A DNA stretch of 64,000 nucleotides from Porphyrobacter sp. HT-58-2. GTDB lineage: Bacteria > Pseudomonadota > Alphaproteobacteria > Sphingomonadales > Sphingomonadaceae. The stretch spans positions 124,001 through 188,000 of the forward strand of contig NZ_CP022600.1 in assembly GCF_002952215.1 (NCBI RefSeq), given 5' to 3'. Made by a program: the position numbers and the translations under genes. Below, piece by piece: positions 25,409-34,637 of this stretch; within the stretch, counting starts at the first letter, position 1, and the number at the start of each line of letters is the position of its first letter. A model generated the notes under the pieces. The model made no database searches. It worked only from the letters and a program-made list of their open reading frames with translations, and was not told the DNA's origin.

Positions 25409-25828
25409 ATGCGTGTTGTGAAAGCGATTCTGCTGGCTAGCGGGCTGATGCTTGCTTCCCCGCTGGCAGCGCAGGATCTGATCCACCAGCCGATCAGCCC
25501 GACCTTTGGCGGAAACCCGTTCAATTCCCAACATGTGCTTGGCGTCGCCAACGCCAACAATGATTTCCGCGACCCGCGCGCAACCTCTTCAAATTCGCAG
25601 GCAGACATCTTCGCGCGGCAACTTCAGTCGCGGCTGCTGTCCGCGCTGTCCTCGCAGATCGTCGATGCGATCTTCGGCGACAACCCGCAGGAATCGGGGA
25701 CGATCAGCTTCGGCGGGCAGACCATCGAGTTCTTCCGTTCGCTGGAAGAAGTCACGCTTATCATCCGCAACGACACCACGGGTGAGGAAACCCGCATTGT
25801 CGTCCCGCTCTTCATCGAAGTGGACTGA
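25409..25828 (+). CDS. csgF: Curli assembly protein CsgF
   Basis: 139 residues with a signal peptide ending LASPLAAQ-D. The mature N-terminus has the CsgF hallmark PISPTFGGNPFNSQHVLG followed by NANNDFRDP, the part that inserts into the CsgG pore in Escherichia coli. CsgF lies at the outer surface and couples subunit secretion to nucleation. ATG 25409 follows GGGGGAT and gives the proper signal sequence; the upstream frame from 25340 was rejected. It is first in the curli cluster, 12 bases before csgG. Confidence 0.95.
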   Translation: MRVVKAILLASGLMLASPLAAQDLIHQPISPTFGGNPFNSQHVLGVANANNDFRDPRATSSNSQADIFARQLQSRLLSALSSQIVDAIFGDNPQESGTISFGGQTIEFFRSLEEVTLIIRNDTTGEETRIVVPLFIEVD

Positions 25829-25840
25829 AGGGCTAACGGG

Positions 25841-26815
25841 ATGCGAAAGATCTTCTCTCTTCCTGTTGCTGCGCTGGCTGGCCTGGCACTGTCCGGCTGC
25901 ATGAGCATGCCGCAGGACGGTCGGAATTCCATGCCGACCACCACCAGCCTGGCCTACTTCCCGAAGAAGACACAGACGCAGACCTTGCTGAACCAGCTGC
26001 CCGCACCGCAGCGGCCGGTCGCCATTGCAGTCTATGGCTTCACCGACCAGACCGGTCAGTTCAAGCCAAGCGCGCAGGGCCAGACCCTGTCGCGTGCCGT
26101 GACTCAGGGCGCGGGCTCGATGCTGGTCAAGGCGCTGCAGGATGCGGGCAACCGCAACTGGTTCACCGTTGTCGAGCGTGAACGGCTGGATAACCTGCTG
26201 AAGGAACGCCAGATCATCGGCGAGATGCGCAAGCGCTATCTTGGTGAACAGGAAGTCGATCCCAATGCCCTGCCTGCGCTGCTGTTTGCAGGCGTGCTGC
26301 TGGAAGGCGGGATTGTCGGCTATGATACCAACACCGTCACCGGCGGCGCAGGCGCGGCCTTCCTCGGGATCGGGGCGCGCACCGAATATCGCCAGGATAC
26401 GGTGACCGTCTATCTGCGCGCTGTCTCGGTGCGCACCGGCGAGGTGCTCGCCAATGTCACAGCCTCCAAGACCATCGCCAGTCAGGCATTGGGCGCGAGC
26501 GCCTTCAAGTTCGTTGCCTTCCGCGAACTGCTGGAGGCTGAGGCTGGCATCACTTCGAACGAGCCTGATCAGGTCGCGCTTCAGCAAGCGATCGAAAAGG
26601 CTGTCTACGGCCTCGTGCTTGAGGGCGTGGAGCTCGATCTTTGGCGCTTCGACGACATGTCGGCAGCGCAATCCCTGCTTGCCGCCTACCGGGCTGAGCG
26701 GGACGGAGTTTACGACGCCAGCGACATCCAGAAGGCAGTCAAGCGGGCAGGCTCGCTGACTGCGCTCACTGTGGTCGATGGCGAAAAGGACAAGGACCGA
26801 CGCGACGGATCGTGA
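25841..26815 (+). CDS. csgG: Curli secretion pore lipoprotein CsgG
   Basis: 324 residues. Lipobox LALSGCM near residue 20 directs it to the outer membrane. The family core is clear: PVAIAVYGFTDQTGQFKP, WFTVVERERLDNLLKERQII, and FAGVLLEGGIVGYDTNTVTG followed by the GIGARTEYRQDTVTVYLRA strands that form the nonameric barrel. It exports curlin subunits across the outer membrane. The C-terminal 45 residues beyond the usual end (VYDASDIQKAVKRAG onward) are an extension. It is preceded by csgF and followed by a 401-base gap before the curlins. Confidence 0.96.
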   Translation: MRKIFSLPVAALAGLALSGCMSMPQDGRNSMPTTTSLAYFPKKTQTQTLLNQLPAPQRPVAIAVYGFTDQTGQFKPSAQGQTLSRAVTQGAGSMLVKALQDAGNRNWFTVVERERLDNLLKERQIIGEMRKRYLGEQEVDPNALPALLFAGVLLEGGIVGYDTNTVTGGAGAAFLGIGARTEYRQDTVTVYLRAVSVRTGEVLANVTASKTIASQALGASAFKFVAFRELLEAEAGITSNEPDQVALQQAIEKAVYGLVLEGVELDLWRFDDMSAAQSLLAAYRAERDGVYDASDIQKAVKRAGSLTALTVVDGEKDKDRRDGS

Positions 26816-27216
26816 CGGGTTAGAGGGGTTTCCCAAGGGTCGGACGGCCTGAGGGAATGGATCACAAGAGCGCTTAACGCGCCGGCTGGGCCGCAAAAAT
26901 AAGCACGCAAAGGAGCGGCAACTCCGATGCGCGCGAGGAAAGGTATGCGATCACCTGTGTGACCCGGCGTCTCATCGCGCCGTGGCCAACGCTTGGTATC
27001 GCCTATCGTCAAGGCGGATGCAACCATGAATGCCGAGCGTTTTGTTAATGATGGCCCTTCGGCCCCGGCACCCGCGCTTTCAGCGGGAACCCACGCGTGG
27101 GTCGCGCGCCGCTTCGACCTCCACCTCCGCACCATTTGCCCGACATCCGCGACGCATGAACGTCGGCGGAGCCGGTCGCTTTCGCACGTGATTGAGATGA
27201 CAGAAGGAACTGAACA
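26816..27216. other. Intergenic region between csgG and the first curlin gene
   Basis: 401 bases with no convincing gene. Likely end of the csgFG transcript and promoter of the curlin genes. AGAAGGAA before ATG 27217 is a good ribosome site. No clear terminator with T-run is visible. Confidence 0.5.
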
Positions 27217-28695
27217 ATGAAGATGATGATCAAGACCGGCGCCTCCGTTCTGGCGCTTGCGCTGGCCGGCACCGCCGTTGCGCAGTCGAATACGTCGAAT
27301 GTGGAACAAACCGGCACCAACGAAGCGGCGACCGTCGCGCAGAATGGTGGCGGTACCAACACTAGCCAGATCGATCAGGACGGCACCAACAACAGCGCCT
27401 TCGTCACCCAGACGAGCACCGCTGGCGATGCCAACTCCTCCACGATCCTTCAGGCAGCGGGCTCCAGCGGCAACACTGCCGACGTCGATCAGATCGGCGA
27501 AGGCAACGTCAGCGATGTGGAGCAGGAAGGCGATGCAAGCACCGTCACCGTCAGCCAGAACGGCACTGACAACGCATCGACCGTCTCGCAGGATTCGACT
27601 CTCGCTATCACCAGCGTGATCCAGACCGGCAACCAGAACGAAAGCGCGGTTGCGCAGTCGGGCACCCTCGCATCGGTAGCTGTGACCCAGAACAACGCGG
27701 ACGGCAGCGAGGAAGGTAATGACTCCTTCGTCGACCAGAGCGGCAGCGGCGCGACCGTGACTGTGATTCAGGATGGTCAGCTCAACATCTCCACCGTGAC
27801 CCAGACGGGCTCGGCCGCGGGTGTGACGGTGACCCAGAACGGTGAAGACAACGACTCGCTGATCGATCAGACTGGGTCGGGTGCGACCATCAATGTCGCA
27901 CAGGACGGCACCGGCAACGACAGTGACGTGACCCAGTCGGCCAGTCTTGCCTCGGTCGATGTCGATCAGGACGGTACCGACAACGTCTCGAACGTCGACC
28001 AGATCGCCGGCAACTCGACCATCGACGTCACCCAGAACGGCATCGAGAACGATTCCGAAGTTACCGGCATTGCCAACGGCTCCGACGTGACGGTCAACCA
28101 GCAGGGCAACGGCAATGAATCGACCGTGACCCAGAATGCCGCGAGCCAGCAGTTCAACGTGCCGTTCCTCGGTTCGGTGACGCTGCCGGTTCTCAACGAA
28201 AACCAGAGCGCTTCGGTTAGCCAGAGTGGCAACGACAATCAGGCCGCAGTCGCTCAGTACGGTCGCAATCAGGTCGCAACCGTTACCCAGATCGGTGACG
28301 GCAACACTTCCGGCAATCGTGTCGGACCGGCGGGTATCATCCAGGTCGGGGAAAACCAGACTGCCAACCTAACCCAGGGCGGAAACGGCAACAACTCGTC
28401 GATCGAGCAGGGTACCAACGGGAACTTCTTCGTCCTCACCGGCGCGGCAAGCGATGGCAACATCGCCAACGTGACCCAGAACGGTGACGACGGGGAATCC
28501 AGCGTGACCCAGAACGGTGACAACAACACCGCAACGGTCAATCAGTTGGACGGCGGTCTCTTCAATGAAGCGACCATCGCTCAGCTCGGCAACAACAACT
28601 CTGCCAGCATCACGCAAGGGGCCACCGGCAACATGGCTGACATCAGCCAGACCGGCAATGGCCACTCGGCGATTGTGATCCAGAACCAGCCTTAA
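27217..28695 (+). CDS. Giant curlin-repeat amyloid protein 1
   Basis: 492 residues, signal peptide (MKMMIKTGASVLALALAGTA, cut after AVAQ). The whole mature chain is made of curlin-type repeats of roughly 20-24 residues with the pattern x-V-x-Q-x-G-x-x-N-x-(S/A)-x-(V/I)-x-Q, for example QNGTDNASTVSQ, QTGNQNESAVAQ and QNGEDNDSLIDQ. In CsgA such repeats stack as strand-turn-strand units of the amyloid. E. coli CsgA has five repeats in about 150 residues, so this subunit is about three times as long. Very acidic (many D, E, no Lys in the repeats). Exported through CsgG by inference. Confidence 0.88.
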   Translation: MKMMIKTGASVLALALAGTAVAQSNTSNVEQTGTNEAATVAQNGGGTNTSQIDQDGTNNSAFVTQTSTAGDANSSTILQAAGSSGNTADVDQIGEGNVSDVEQEGDASTVTVSQNGTDNASTVSQDSTLAITSVIQTGNQNESAVAQSGTLASVAVTQNNADGSEEGNDSFVDQSGSGATVTVIQDGQLNISTVTQTGSAAGVTVTQNGEDNDSLIDQTGSGATINVAQDGTGNDSDVTQSASLASVDVDQDGTDNVSNVDQIAGNSTIDVTQNGIENDSEVTGIANGSDVTVNQQGNGNESTVTQNAASQQFNVPFLGSVTLPVLNENQSASVSQSGNDNQAAVAQYGRNQVATVTQIGDGNTSGNRVGPAGIIQVGENQTANLTQGGNGNNSSIEQGTNGNFFVLTGAASDGNIANVTQNGDDGESSVTQNGDNNTATVNQLDGGLFNEATIAQLGNNNSASITQGATGNMADISQTGNGHSAIVIQNQP

Positions 28696-28710
28696 CGCAG
28701 ATCCATGCCG

Positions 28711-28741
28711 CCCGGTGAGTGGAGGGCGCAGCCTCACCGGG
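28711..28741 (+). repeat. Hairpin after curlin 1
   Basis: CCCGGTGAG (28711-28719) and CTCACCGGG (28733-28741), nine perfect pairs, no T-run. It lies in the 82-base gap between curlins 1 and 2. Such a stem may protect the upstream mRNA or weaken transcription. Confidence 0.7.
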
Positions 28742-28777
28742 TGTTCGGCATCAAGCAAGATTTAAGGAAACCATACC

Positions 28778-30406
28778 ATGAAGAAAATTCTCATCACCAC
28801 AGCGTCGATTGCGGCACTGGCCGCAGCATCACCCGTGCTTGGCCAGAGCACGTCGACGATCGATCAGATCGGCAATGGCAACACCGGGACGGTGTCCCAG
28901 TCGGGCGACAACACCTCCGACATCGACCAGAACGGCAATGACAATGCTGCTTCGGCGACCCAGACCGGTTCGGGCAACAGCTCGACCATCGATCAGGACT
29001 CGCTGGGCGCTGGTGCCTTTGTCACCCAAACCGGCGACAACAACACCTCGACGATCACGCAGGTCGATGCCTCGACGCAAAACACGCTCGGCCTGCCGTC
29101 TGACCCGGAATCGACCGTGGTTCAGGCCGGCAACAACAACATGTCGACAGTCGATCAGAACGCTGTCGCACCGGGCTACAATCTGGTCGCCAACGTCACG
29201 CAGAATAATGACGACAACGTCTCGACCGCAAATCAGGATGCTCTCGGCCCGAACTGGACCGGCTCGCTGCGTCTGACCGTTACCCAGAACGGAGCCTCCA
29301 ACTCGATCGTCAACCAGACTGCAGCCAACGCCAATGCACGTGACCTGCAGGCAATCGTGACGCAGACTGACTCGAATTCGACCATCAATCAGTTCGCAGA
29401 CGGCTGGAACGCGACCAAGCTTATGGCCCGTGTCGAGCAGCAGAGCGGCTCGGCATCGACCATCAACCAGACCGCAAGCGGGTTCGAGTCGGGCGATCTG
29501 TTCGCTCGCGTGACGCAGAGCAACGGTGCAATTGCGAACATCGATCAGACCGCCTTGGGTCAGGCTTCGGTCAATCAGGACGCGATCGTCACGCAGAACG
29601 GTGCCAGCACCACCAACATCACGCAGACCTTCAATGGAGCAGGTGCCAATACCTTCTCCGCAACGGTCAATCAGACGGGGGACGGCAACCTTGCCAACGT
29701 CACCCAGCGTGACCTAGGCTTTACCGCTGTGGGCAATGCCGACCAGAACCTGTTCGCCAACGTCAATCAGGTTGGGGACGGCAACACCACCAATCTGATC
29801 CAGGAGAACAAGACCGCGACTGCGGATGTCGACCAGCTCGGCGATGGCAACACTGTCACCGCGTTCCAGACCGCTGCGGGCATGGATCTGATCGTGCTGC
29901 AAACCGGTGATGGCAACACCTCGACCTCGAACCAGAGCGGGCTGAACAACGCAGCCGACGTTCTACAGGCTGGCGTCGGGGCGACTTCGACTATCAACCA
30001 GTCGGGGCGCAACGATCTCGCCTTTGTCGATCAGCTGGTCGGTTCGGATGGCTCTGCCTCGACCATCACGCAGACGGGTGCAGGCGGCGCGCGTTCGGAA
30101 AACCGGGCCGATGTTACTCAAGAGGGCCTGTCGAACGTCTCCTTCGTTACACAGGACGGCTTCAACAGCACCGCTGATCTTCTGCAGTCGGGCGACGGGA
30201 ACGAATCGAACATCACCCAGACCGGGACGGTCGACGGCTTCGGCAACCTCGCCGACGTGACTCAGTCGGGCAATGGCAACGAATCGAACATTCTTCAGAA
30301 CGGCTCGCTCAACTCGGCGACAGTCACTCAGTCGAGCGACGGCAACCTGTCGAACATCAGCCAGACCGGCAACGGCGGCTCGGTGATCGTCACGCAGGGC
30401 TTCTGA
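28778..30406 (+). CDS. Giant curlin-repeat amyloid protein 2
   Basis: 542 residues, signal peptide MKKILITTASIAALAAASPV with cleavage after LGQ. Repeats such as QIGNGNTGTVSQ, QTGSGNSSTIDQ and QTGDNNTSTITQ occur along its length. The middle part (about residues 120-300) has longer, less regular units with inserts such as APGYNLVANVTQNN and FESGDLFARVTQ, which are also found in curlin 3, so proteins 2 and 3 are closest relatives. AAGGAAA is the ribosome site. A fibre subunit or nucleator. Confidence 0.88.
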   Translation: MKKILITTASIAALAAASPVLGQSTSTIDQIGNGNTGTVSQSGDNTSDIDQNGNDNAASATQTGSGNSSTIDQDSLGAGAFVTQTGDNNTSTITQVDASTQNTLGLPSDPESTVVQAGNNNMSTVDQNAVAPGYNLVANVTQNNDDNVSTANQDALGPNWTGSLRLTVTQNGASNSIVNQTAANANARDLQAIVTQTDSNSTINQFADGWNATKLMARVEQQSGSASTINQTASGFESGDLFARVTQSNGAIANIDQTALGQASVNQDAIVTQNGASTTNITQTFNGAGANTFSATVNQTGDGNLANVTQRDLGFTAVGNADQNLFANVNQVGDGNTTNLIQENKTATADVDQLGDGNTVTAFQTAAGMDLIVLQTGDGNTSTSNQSGLNNAADVLQAGVGATSTINQSGRNDLAFVDQLVGSDGSASTITQTGAGGARSENRADVTQEGLSNVSFVTQDGFNSTADLLQSGDGNESNITQTGTVDGFGNLADVTQSGNGNESNILQNGSLNSATVTQSSDGNLSNISQTGNGGSVIVTQGF

Positions 30407-30415
30407 ACCGATTGC

Positions 30416-30443
30416 TCCGGGCGGGGCGATGACCTCGCCCGGA
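30416..30443 (+). repeat. Hairpin after curlin 2
   Basis: TCCGGGCG (30416-30423) and CGCCCGGA (30436-30443), extended inward by three pairs including one G-T. A second smaller GC hairpin follows near 30453-30472. No T-run. Confidence 0.7.
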
Positions 30444-30521
30444 ACACAACAACCGGGGGGTTGTACCCCGGGTCGCACTTCCGAGAAATCACAAGCCACT
30501 GACTTCATGAAGGAACTTGAG

Positions 30522-32258
30522 ATGAAAAATATGATCATGGCCGGCGCTTCGATGCTGGCCCTCGCCCTTGCTGCTCCGGCCTTTGCCCAGAGCAACGATT
30601 CCACCGTCGTCCAGACCGGCAGTGGTCAGACCGCGACTGTTACCCAAGACGGCAGCGGCAACGAATCCGATGTCGAGCAGGGTGGCAATGGCAATATTGC
30701 CACAGTCGATCAGGACGGCACCGACGGCTTTTCGAGCGTCGTCCAAACCGGCAGCGCCAACGAAGCCACCATTGATCAGACCTCGATCGAGGGCTTCATC
30801 GACGTGGTCCAGAACGGTGCAAACAACACTGCCAACGTGACCCAGAACGATGCCTCGGGCAATGACAGCATCGGCATTCAGCCGGTCGGCACAGCCGATC
30901 CGGAGGCTCGCATCAATCAGCAGGGCAATGGCAACGATTCTGCGATCAGCCAGACCAACGTGGTTGGCAGTTTCAACCTGATTGCCGACAACAACCAGAC
31001 CGGCGACGACAATATCTCGAGCATCACTCAGGCCGCCAACGGCCCGGGCTTCACCGGCACACTGCGCGCCACGGTGAACCAGACCAATGGTGCTGACTCG
31101 ATCGTCACCCAGACTGCCAACAACGGTTCGAAGAACTTCCGTGCCGATGTGACCCAAGATGATTCCACATCGACCGTGATCCAGACCGGCAATGCCTCGA
31201 CTGGCAGCAACAACCCGGCGCTGCGCGCCCTCGTTAACCAGACGGGCGGCTCGGACTCGAGCATCAGTCAGACGGTCAATGGTGCAGGTGGCGGCGATCT
31301 GTTCGCCTCTGTCAACCAGGCGGACGGGGCGAGCTCGACGATCACGCAAAGCGCCAATGGTGCGAATTCAGTGACGCAGGATGCGATCGTCAACCAGACC
31401 GGCGCGAACGATTCGACCATCACCCAGAACTTCGACAACACTGGTTCGAATACCTTCCTCGCGACCGTCACACAGACGAACAGCAGCAACGTGTCGATTA
31501 TCAATCAGGACGACAAGGCCCCGCTTACGCAGGCTGATTCGGGCTTGATTGCCACTGTTGTCCAGAACGGTTTCGACAATGACGCAACGATCAATCAGGA
31601 CAACAAGGGCGCGACAGCAACCGTGACCCAGACGGGTGACGTCAACGATGCCTTTGTCGATCAGGATGGTGCCGGGCTTGATGCCAATATCTTCCAGTCT
31701 GGCAGCAACAACCTTGCCGATGTCAGCCAGATGGGCGGCCTCAATTCCGACGCCGACATCGATCAGTTGGGTGACAACAGCCGGGCTTTCGTCAACCAGA
31801 ACTCGAGCGCCCGGAACGATACGGCTGTGGTGATGCAGCAGGTTGGCTCGTTCAACAACGATGCGACGATCAACCAGACCGGTATCAGCGGCTTCCAGTC
31901 GCTCAGCAGGGCTGAAATCGTGCAGACTGGCACCTCGAGCGATGGCGATGCGACGATCAATCAGAGCGGCCGCCGCAATGATGCGCTCACCACCCAGTCG
32001 GGCGTGAACAACTCGAGCATCACAACCCAGACCGGAACCGGTGCCGATGCGCTGAGCTACAACGAGGCGACCACGACGCAGACGGGCGACAACAACATTG
32101 CCGATGTCACGCAGGATGGGCTGCTGAACGTTTCGGAGCTCACCCAGCTGGGCAACGGCAATACCGCCACCGTGAGTCAGACCGACAGCGGCAACTTCTC
32201 GAACGTGAACCAGGTCGGCAACGGCAACAGCGCCATGGTCACGCAGAGCGGTCTCTGA
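30522..32258 (+). CDS. Giant curlin-repeat amyloid protein 3
   Basis: 578 residues from ATG 30522 (GAAGGAAC upstream; the longer frame from 30429 is rejected because it lacks a clean signal peptide). Signal peptide MKNMIMAGASMLALALAAPA, cut after FAQ. Repeats QTGSGQTATVTQ, QGGNGNIATVDQ and many more; as in protein 2 the central section has longer units (FNLIADNNQTGDDNISSITQ, NGPGFTGTLRATVNQ). It ends QVGNGNSAMVTQSGL, a typical curlin end strand. Confidence 0.88.
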   Translation: MKNMIMAGASMLALALAAPAFAQSNDSTVVQTGSGQTATVTQDGSGNESDVEQGGNGNIATVDQDGTDGFSSVVQTGSANEATIDQTSIEGFIDVVQNGANNTANVTQNDASGNDSIGIQPVGTADPEARINQQGNGNDSAISQTNVVGSFNLIADNNQTGDDNISSITQAANGPGFTGTLRATVNQTNGADSIVTQTANNGSKNFRADVTQDDSTSTVIQTGNASTGSNNPALRALVNQTGGSDSSISQTVNGAGGGDLFASVNQADGASSTITQSANGANSVTQDAIVNQTGANDSTITQNFDNTGSNTFLATVTQTNSSNVSIINQDDKAPLTQADSGLIATVVQNGFDNDATINQDNKGATATVTQTGDVNDAFVDQDGAGLDANIFQSGSNNLADVSQMGGLNSDADIDQLGDNSRAFVNQNSSARNDTAVVMQQVGSFNNDATINQTGISGFQSLSRAEIVQTGTSSDGDATINQSGRRNDALTTQSGVNNSSITTQTGTGADALSYNEATTTQTGDNNIADVTQDGLLNVSELTQLGNGNTATVSQTDSGNFSNVNQVGNGNSAMVTQSGL

Positions 32259-32266
32259 TCCTTTAC

Positions 32267-32296
32267 TCCGGGCGGGGCCAGGCGGCTCCGCCCGGA
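32267..32296 (+). repeat. Hairpin after curlin 3
   Basis: TCCGGGCGG (32267-32275) and CCGCCCGGA (32288-32296), extended inward to a 13-pair stem with one G-T and a four-base loop. AACCTTTT follows, so weak termination is possible. Confidence 0.75.
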
Positions 32297-32378
32297 ACCT
32301 TTTGCTCCGGGTCGGCAAGGCCCGGACAAGCATGAAAATTCACGGTCGCGGTGACGAATTCCTTTGGGGGAAACTGAA

Positions 32379-34568
32379 ATGAAGAAGTTTGTTCTTGGCA
32401 GCGCATCGGTCATTGCGCTGGCCATCTCCGCTCCGGCCTTCGGCCAGAGCGTTTCCAACGTCGATCAGGCGGGCAACAGCAACGCCGCAACCGTGACCCA
32501 GACCGGCACCAACGATTCCGACATCGATCAGACCGGTGACAACAACACTGCGACCGTCGAGCAGGAAACCTTCGGGGCCTTCGGTGCGAGCGGCAACAAT
32601 GCCGACATCATCCAGACCGGCAATTTCAACACCGCTACCGCCGAACAGGAAAATGGCGTTCCCGGCAGCATCGCCAACCAGGCGACCATCACCCAGAACG
32701 GGGACGGTACTTCGACCGGTGAAGCGAACACCGCAATTGCAAGGCAGTCGGGCAACGACAACACCACCACGATCGATCAGGGCGTGGCTGGTCTCGGGAC
32801 CGGCAACAGCAACACCGCCGATACGCGCCAGACCGGTTCGGCGAACATGATCGATGTGGCACAAATCAACGACGGCGCCGCCGCCACGTTACGCCAGACC
32901 GGTGAAGGCAACACCTCGATCTCCTCGCAGGGCCGCCCCAACGCGGCCAGCACGACCAGCGGTCAGGAACTGGTGGTATTCCAGAACGGCGCGGACAACA
33001 CCTCGGACATCGACCAGCGCGGCTCGGGAAATTACGCGAGCGTGTTTCAAAGCGGTGAGCGCAACACTTCGACCATCCGCCAGCCCGGTGCCGATAACAA
33101 CATCGGCGTCGAACTGGCCAGCATCGGGGTCAATCAGGTCGGTGCCGACAACACATCGACCGTGACGCAGGGCGCCAATAACGGCCTCGTGAACGTCAAC
33201 CAGACGGGCGACGAGCTGACCAGCACAGTGACCCAGACGGGCCGCGCCAACAACTCGGTGGCGAGCGTCAACCAGAGCGGCACGCGCAACACCAGCACCA
33301 TCCTGCAGGATGCCCCGCCCCCTCCGACCGGGCCGGGCCGCGAGATGACGGCCAACCTCACCCAGTCGGGCAGCGACAACGTGAGCGACATCACCCAGAC
33401 CAACACGCTGGGCGCTCCGGCCGTTTCGGGCAACTTTGCCAGCGTGACACAGTCGGGCACATTCCAGACATCGACAGTCGAACAGGACGGGCATGAAAAC
33501 GATGCGACGGTGAATCAGAGCAACACCGGGAACGAGAGCGAGGTCGTGCAGACCGGCAATGCCAACTTCGCGGAGGTGACGCAGTCGGGTTCCGACAGCA
33601 CCAGCACCATCTCGCAGCAAAGCAATGAAAGCTGGGCGCGGGTCAATCAGGCAGCGAGCAACAGCTCGTCGAGCATCACGCAGACGGCCAATGGCCAGAA
33701 CGCGTTGGTGCTGCAGGGCGGTAGCGACCAGACGGCGGTGATCCGCCAGTCGGCAGGCGCGGGGGTGCTCGGGATCATCGGTGGCGATCTGCCCGATAGC
33801 GGGATTTCGTGGGCGCGGATCGAACAGACCGCCGCGGGATCGGGCAACAGCTCGACGATCGACCAGGAAGGTCTGTCGAACTTCGCGCTTACCCGTCAGG
33901 TCGGCAACCGCAACAGCTCGACCATTCTGCAGGACGGCAACGCCAACCTGCTGGGCATTTTCCAGTCGGGTGACGACAACCGGTCGAATGTGACGCAGTC
34001 GGGTCTGCGCACCAATTTCAGCAACCTGAGCTTCCTCGCCAACGTCGGCGTGCAGCAGACCGGCGACCGCAACCAGTCTGATGTGGTCCAGACTGGCGAC
34101 TATCTCGATACGGCCTTTGTCGGCAATATCGAGAACACCTTCAGGGTGCTGCAATCGGGCGATGACAACACCTCGACCATTGACCAGTCGGGTCTCAATC
34201 CCGAGGCCCGCCTGCTGCAGGCAGGCAACTTTAACACCTCGGATATCGATCAGGCCGGAACCGAAAACCGCGCCTTCGTTGACCAGATCGGCAGCGGCAA
34301 CAGCTCGTTTGTCGATCAGCTCGATCCGGCAGGCGTGAACAACTTCGCCGATGTCGATCAGACCGGTGATGATGGCCTGTCCGAGGTTTTGCAGACCGGG
34401 TCGAACAACACGGCCACGCTGGCACAGGGCGGGAGCGACAATGAATCGTTCATCACCCAGGCCGGAACCGGCAACACCGCCACTGTGACGCAGGGTAGCA
34501 TGATGAACGTCTCGACCATCGATCAGAACGGCATCGGCAACTCGGCCATCGTCTCGCAAGGGATGTAA
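32379..34568 (+). CDS. Giant curlin-repeat amyloid protein 4
   Basis: 729 residues, the longest of the set, from ATG 32379. Signal peptide MKKFVLGSASVIALAISAPA, cut after FGQ. Repeats throughout (QAGNSNAATVTQ, QTGDNNTATVEQ, QIGSGNSSFVDQ, QAGTGNTATVTQ). Several repeats have inserts (for instance DAPPPPTGPGREMTANLTQ and AGVLGIIGGDLPDSGISWAR), and a few Arg residues occur, unlike protein 1. The N-terminal repeats are more regular than those of 2 and 3. A fibre component, possibly with a distinct position in the fibre. Confidence 0.88.
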   Translation: MKKFVLGSASVIALAISAPAFGQSVSNVDQAGNSNAATVTQTGTNDSDIDQTGDNNTATVEQETFGAFGASGNNADIIQTGNFNTATAEQENGVPGSIANQATITQNGDGTSTGEANTAIARQSGNDNTTTIDQGVAGLGTGNSNTADTRQTGSANMIDVAQINDGAAATLRQTGEGNTSISSQGRPNAASTTSGQELVVFQNGADNTSDIDQRGSGNYASVFQSGERNTSTIRQPGADNNIGVELASIGVNQVGADNTSTVTQGANNGLVNVNQTGDELTSTVTQTGRANNSVASVNQSGTRNTSTILQDAPPPPTGPGREMTANLTQSGSDNVSDITQTNTLGAPAVSGNFASVTQSGTFQTSTVEQDGHENDATVNQSNTGNESEVVQTGNANFAEVTQSGSDSTSTISQQSNESWARVNQAASNSSSSITQTANGQNALVLQGGSDQTAVIRQSAGAGVLGIIGGDLPDSGISWARIEQTAAGSGNSSTIDQEGLSNFALTRQVGNRNSSTILQDGNANLLGIFQSGDDNRSNVTQSGLRTNFSNLSFLANVGVQQTGDRNQSDVVQTGDYLDTAFVGNIENTFRVLQSGDDNTSTIDQSGLNPEARLLQAGNFNTSDIDQAGTENRAFVDQIGSGNSSFVDQLDPAGVNNFADVDQTGDDGLSEVLQTGSNNTATLAQGGSDNESFITQAGTGNTATVTQGSMMNVSTIDQNGIGNSAIVSQGM

Positions 34569-34583
34569 GCGGCCAAACCGGAA

Positions 34584-34611
34584 CCCGGGCGGGACTCACC
34601 TCTCGCCCGGG
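34584..34611 (+). repeat. Hairpin after curlin 4
   Basis: CCCGGGCG (34584-34591) and CGCCCGGG (34604-34611) with inner pairs giving an 11-pair stem. Same core GGGCG/CGCCC as the hairpins after curlins 2 and 3. Confidence 0.7.
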
Positions 34612-34637
34612 ACGCCATTTCAGTCTATAAGGTGCAC

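Noticed and set aside
32889..34559. Minus-strand frames opposite the curlin genes
   Set aside because: Their repeats simply mirror the repeats of the curlin coding strand.
27217..34568. Regular DNA repeats suggestive of a CRISPR array or minisatellite
   Set aside because: The periodicity comes from degenerate coding repeats of curlin proteins with intact frames; there are no identical repeats with unique spacers and no cas genes.
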